Part shown: one piece after another, positions 60,370-64,000 of the stretch
Position numbering within the stretch: the first letter of the stretch is position 1
Layout: each line of letters opens with the position of its first letter
NCBI RefSeq assembly: GCF_000006565.2
Contig: NC_031468.1
Location: 744,001-808,000, forward strand
Direction of reading: 5' to 3'
DNA: 64,000 nucleotides
Origin: Toxoplasma gondii ME49
Lineage: Eukaryota > Apicomplexa > Conoidasida > Eucoccidiorida > Sarcocystidae
Translations under genes and position numbers: made by a program
The notes under the pieces: generated by a model
Told to the model about the DNA's origin: nothing
The model's input: only the letters and a program-made list of their open reading frames with translations
Database searches by the model: none

Positions 60370-63300
60370 ATGGAGAGAGGTCAGATGCTAGAGCCTAAGG
60401 AGACTGCGAAGGCGCTCAGCGCAACCAGCAGTGGATACTACTCCGACCATGTCGACCAGAACGAGCAAGTTCGCCTCCTCAACCGACTCGCCAACGCGGA
60501 GGGAAGCTCGCAGGTGAGCAGCAGCAACAGGGGGGAGAGGAGGATTGACGGAGAGGAGGAAGGCAGTGAGGCGGAGGGAGGAGAAGCCTGGCGAGGAGCA
60601 GAGCACCGAGAGGAAGGGAGAAGAGAGAAGAAGACAGATCGAGGAGAAAACGGCTGAGGGACAAAAGAGAGAAAACAGACGAGGAGGGGGAAGCGAGAGA
60701 GAAGAAAAAATAAAGGAAATGAGAGAAAGAGACTGGGGGAGAAGCAATGATGGTCGAGGGAGGAGATTTAGGAAAGGACGGGGAGATAGAGAGAAAGAGG
60801 GGAGAAAGAGAGTTAAGAATGGTCGAGCGGATGGGTGCTTCTTCGGTGTCCTCCTCGACTGTTGCTTTTTGCATCTTCTTTGTCGTCCGTCACATTGCGC
60901 TGTGTTGTGTTGTCTTCTTTTTCTCGAGTGAGAGGGCAGGCGAATGACGACGAGGCGGTCGGATGCTCGTTCCGCTTTGAGAGAGTTTTCGGAGGATCTG
61001 TTTGGTGTGAAGGATTTATGTTTCAGTATAAATTAAGCAAAACAGGTAGAGCTTTCTTAGCAAGCGTCCTTCGTTCCTCTCCTACCTGTCTACTGGCGCG
61101 TTCCGTCTGTCTCTTTCTAGGTCAAACAAGATGCAGTGTTGGCCAATCCGCCAGACTGGAAGACCCTGGAGAAAGCGGGCGTCCTGCCTGCAGGCCTCTC
61201 GGCTGTTTTGTCGAAAATCAATCCTCTCTGTCTCGACGAATTCGCAGAAATGCTCGCGGCTGTAAGACTTTTTCGCTTGATTCTTTCGCGCGTCTCGGCC
61301 CGGTCGCTGTGGCCTCCGCGGCGCCACTCTGGCGCTGTGTGTGTCTGGTCCTTTCCTCGCAGACGCGTTTTGTCTTCAACTCATGCGTTGTAGCTGAGCT
61401 TCGGAGACAGTTGCCGGAAGTTTCCACCGAAGATGTCCGCCTACAGGCCCACTGCATCTGTCTTTGGAGAGAAACAGTGTGAATGTGACGATGTCGATTC
61501 GTGGATGTAGACAAGAGAGCGACGTGTAGGTACAGTGCGCTGCGTAGCCAACAGTGAGATGGAGATACGGGAGCGACTCATAAACGTTTAACGAGGAAGA
61601 GCTTGCTGGAGTCGTTGCTGGTTCTTTTTTCTCTGCATGCTTCGTTGGGACTCCGGTGAGTGTTCATTGAGGAGCGTTCGATGTGAAGGAGCGGCATGTT
61701 CCGTCTTGTTTTGCAGCGTCTTTCCTGCCTTCGAAGTTTCGTTTCCGTAGCCAGCGGAACGTCGCCACTGTCCCCTCTCTCGCTTTTGTCAACAGTCAGA
61801 AGGACGCGTTCTCCTCCTCCCCTCTTCACTTTGCAAGGCGCTTTTTCGTTCGCGTTTCTTGTTCTTTCCTCAGGATCCGGACCTCGTTCGCGCCCTCGTC
61901 GCTCTCGTGCGGCTGGAAGGAAACCTCCACACGGTGCAGTACGTCTTGACAGTCCTCTGCGAGGTAGTCAGAGGTGAGACCCGACGAGGGAATTCCCCCA
62001 GGAAAAACTTCCGTTTTGCCAAACACACACCGAGACTTTACGTAACTGTTGCGTCCATATACAAACGCATGTATATCTATCTGCAAATCACGTACATGTA
62101 TATAGATATATATGTGTATATATGCGTATCGGTAAATCGCCAGATGCTGATCTACATCTGCATGTACAGCTGTATATCCATATATGCTCATCGGTGTTCA
62201 ACGACAATCGTTGTCATATCGATATATATCTATAGATGTCTCGAACTACATCTGCCTGTGTCAATATATTCATATCTATCTGTATCTGTCTATATGTGAT
62301 ATGTGTCTGTGGCTCTGTAGAAGTAGTTGTAAATCAGTACGTAGATATGTATGGTACTGTCTAAAGCAGTTATTCAGTATTTTTTGACGTATCTTAAGTC
62401 TTTTTACCGTTACGAGTTCACTGTTCTCGGGTCGCGTCGTTGCAACTCAAAGAGCCATTCGGCGGAGACAGAACTGGACGATCGTAAATGGTCTCTCCAG
62501 CTCCCGTTTTCCTCTGCGTGGCTTATGCTGGTGTCCTTTCTCTTCTTTCTCGCTTTCTTCTTGCTCGTCCGCTTCTTCTTTCTCGTCCGCTTCTTCTTTC
62601 TTGAAGATGGCGCTTCTCGTCTTCTCGCACTCCAGTTCGACCTCCTCGCCGCCAGCGCCTCCTCCGTGCTACGCTCTGCGTCTGCCGGATGTTTGTCTCC
62701 ATCTCTCTCCTACTTTCTCCGAATGTTTCCAGTGGTCTCTCGTTGGCTGTGTCTCCGAGCGTCTTCTCTGTCCCTGTCCAGCTTTTTTCCAGTCTCTTCT
62801 CGTCGTCATTTTTCTGTCTTTTCGACTGTCGAGCCCCGCAGACGACAGCAGCAAGTACGAGGCGTTGTGCTCAGCTGTGGCAGACAGCGAAGTTTTCGAG
62901 GCGTTTCGTCAGCTGCTGGAAGTCGCAAACCTGGACTCTTATACAGCCGACCGAGCAGCCTTTCTCCTCTCTGGACTCATGTGGTGAGGGCGTACATCCA
63001 ACCCAGCGGTTTGATGAAGACGAAAACATGCAGTTTCCTTCGCAGGCGTTTTTCACCTCCGTGCGTTTTTGAAAGCGTTTTTCGCGCCTGTGCGAAGAGG
63101 TGGACGGAGCGTCTCGAGTGGAATCTCCAGAGGCGTTTGAACTGCTTCGCAGCATTCAATGAAGAGACGAATGAGTAGACACTGAACAGTCAAGAAAGGA
63201 AGAAAGTAGAGAAGGGAGACCAGAAGCCACGGCCTTCTCGAAAGCGTGATGTATCGTCAAGCTCCTAGCCTGCTTTCCTTTACGACTGTCCGGCTAGTCA

Positions 63301-64000
63301 CCCGTCACTGCTTCGAAGTAATCTTTCGTCGCAATGCTTGAAATGTTCTTCACGGCGCCGAACGGCGCTCGTATCGATATGGAACGAGGAGAACCTGGCA
63401 GTTCTCTGGTGGTAAAGTGGACAGAACGGAGACTCTCCAACGTGTGGAGGTCCCTGTGCTCCCCAATATCCATGCATTGGGATTTGTCTGCTTTCTCCTG
63501 TCTTCCCTCGCGTCCGTTGCCGTTCCTTGTCTTCTTTCGCGCTTCGCGAGCTCCACACTGGTCTCGCTGGTGTAGGCCGTGAAGAGGACTCTCCATGTTA
63601 GGGGACCTCTTATCCCCGGCATGCACGGAGACAAGTCCGTTCCCCAACCGGGAGATCGACTGGTAAAACAGCGCGAGAGAACTTCGATCCGGCAAACAAA
63701 GACCTGCAAGCTGTACTCCACTCGGAGACTATAAATTTACATGCATATACATATACATATACAAACATAGAAATGTATATGTACGAAACTTCCGGAACGA
63801 GAACTGTTTTGTAAGGGAGCGTTTGGAGGGAAATACGTGCATGTCCTTTTAAAAAGTGAGTCAACTTTTTCATGGGTGTTTATGATTTCGACGAGTGCAG
63901 CGCTTTGCCTGTCTCCTTTCAGTCGAGCTCGCTCGGGGACTTTTTCCGACAGTCAGGTGGAGTACTTGGTTCAAGGTCTTCTCCACGGTCGCGCGGCCAA
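60370..64000 (+). CDS. ATP6V1H: V-type H+-ATPase subunit H, N-terminal part (5 exons visible)
   Basis: Regulatory subunit of the cytosolic V1 sector; it couples V1 to V0 and inhibits ATP hydrolysis in free V1. Exons: 60370-60513, 61121-61261, 61874-61973, 62842-62983, 63923 to the window edge. Splicing phases are consistent and give 201 codons so far; the gene continues beyond 64000. Family-matching pieces are a WKTLEKAGVLPAGLSAVLSK segment (about 57-76), LHTVQYVLTVLCEVVR (subunit H has a near-identical TVQYILT helix), SYTADRAAFLLSGLM, and FSDSQVEYLVQGLL at the edge. It consists of HEAT/ARM-like helices. The ATG at 60370 directly precedes the conserved region; the frame is open further upstream, but only as a C/T-rich leader. 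The match is moderate in sequence but collinear over four segments. Confidence 0.85.
62085..62300 (+). repeat. Degenerate TA/TATC/TATG-rich stretch in V-ATPase H intron 3
   Basis: Irregular mixtures of TATATG, TATC and TGTA motifs over about 200 bp. It resembles a decayed version of the TA arrays seen in other introns. Confidence 0.6.

Noticed and set aside
1..64000. tRNA, rRNA, CRISPR arrays, transposons, organelle-DNA insertions
   Set aside because: No cloverleaf with A and B boxes, no direct-repeat/spacer arrays, no terminal inverted repeats or transposase or reverse-transcriptase ORFs were recognised by eye. A tRNAscan-type search, and a BLAST against coccidian mitochondrial fragments, would be needed to exclude small ones.

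Overview
The window is nuclear DNA from a cyst-forming coccidian (Toxoplasma / Hammondia / Neospora group). The basis is: intron-rich protein genes with GT-AG splicing, many short TGCATGC-type palindromes, numerous (TA)n arrays, pyrimidine-rich 5' leaders, and proteins carrying Ser/Ala/Glu-rich inserts. I cannot name the species from sequence alone.

Layout, left to right: (1) 1-1216 (+), the 3' end of an unrecognised low-complexity protein. (2) 6200-16456 (+), nicotinate phosphoribosyltransferase in 15 exons. (3) 20259-27885 (+), a DBP10/DDX54-type DEAD-box RNA helicase in 9 exons. (4) 30883-31827 (+), a single-exon protein with a signal-anchor-like segment and no recognised family. (5) 32210-32966 (+), a weak two-exon candidate for a small secreted Cys-containing protein. 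(6) 34066-39428 (-), a mitochondrial-carrier-family protein in 11 exons with a long N-terminal extension. (7) 42225-46662 (+), a UBE2J/UBC6-type ubiquitin-conjugating enzyme in 6 exons, with an unusual C-terminal extension of about 600 residues. (8) 49117-57871 (-), ATP-dependent DNA ligase I in 10 exons. (9) 60370 to beyond the window end (+), V-type ATPase subunit H.

For the six multi-exon genes with recognised families I placed every splice site by hand. In each, all exon phases close and the joined protein follows its family. The least certain junctions are in the carrier: its exon 5 boundaries and the 41-nt exon 9. The genes do not form a pathway. They are mostly housekeeping functions: NAD salvage, ribosome biogenesis, membrane transport, ER-type ubiquitination, DNA replication/repair and organelle acidification. 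Genes 4 and 5 may be lineage-specific secreted proteins.

Long (TA)n arrays cluster at 11-28 kb, almost all inside NAPRT and helicase introns. They are absent from about 28-44 kb and reappear in the ligase introns. No transposon, CRISPR array, rRNA or convincing tRNA gene was seen. The points most worth a second look are: the carrier with a secretory-type N-terminus; the long E2 extension without a visible tail anchor; a possible organelle-targeting leader upstream of DNA ligase I; the ligase PIP box assembled across an exon junction; and the two candidate secreted proteins.
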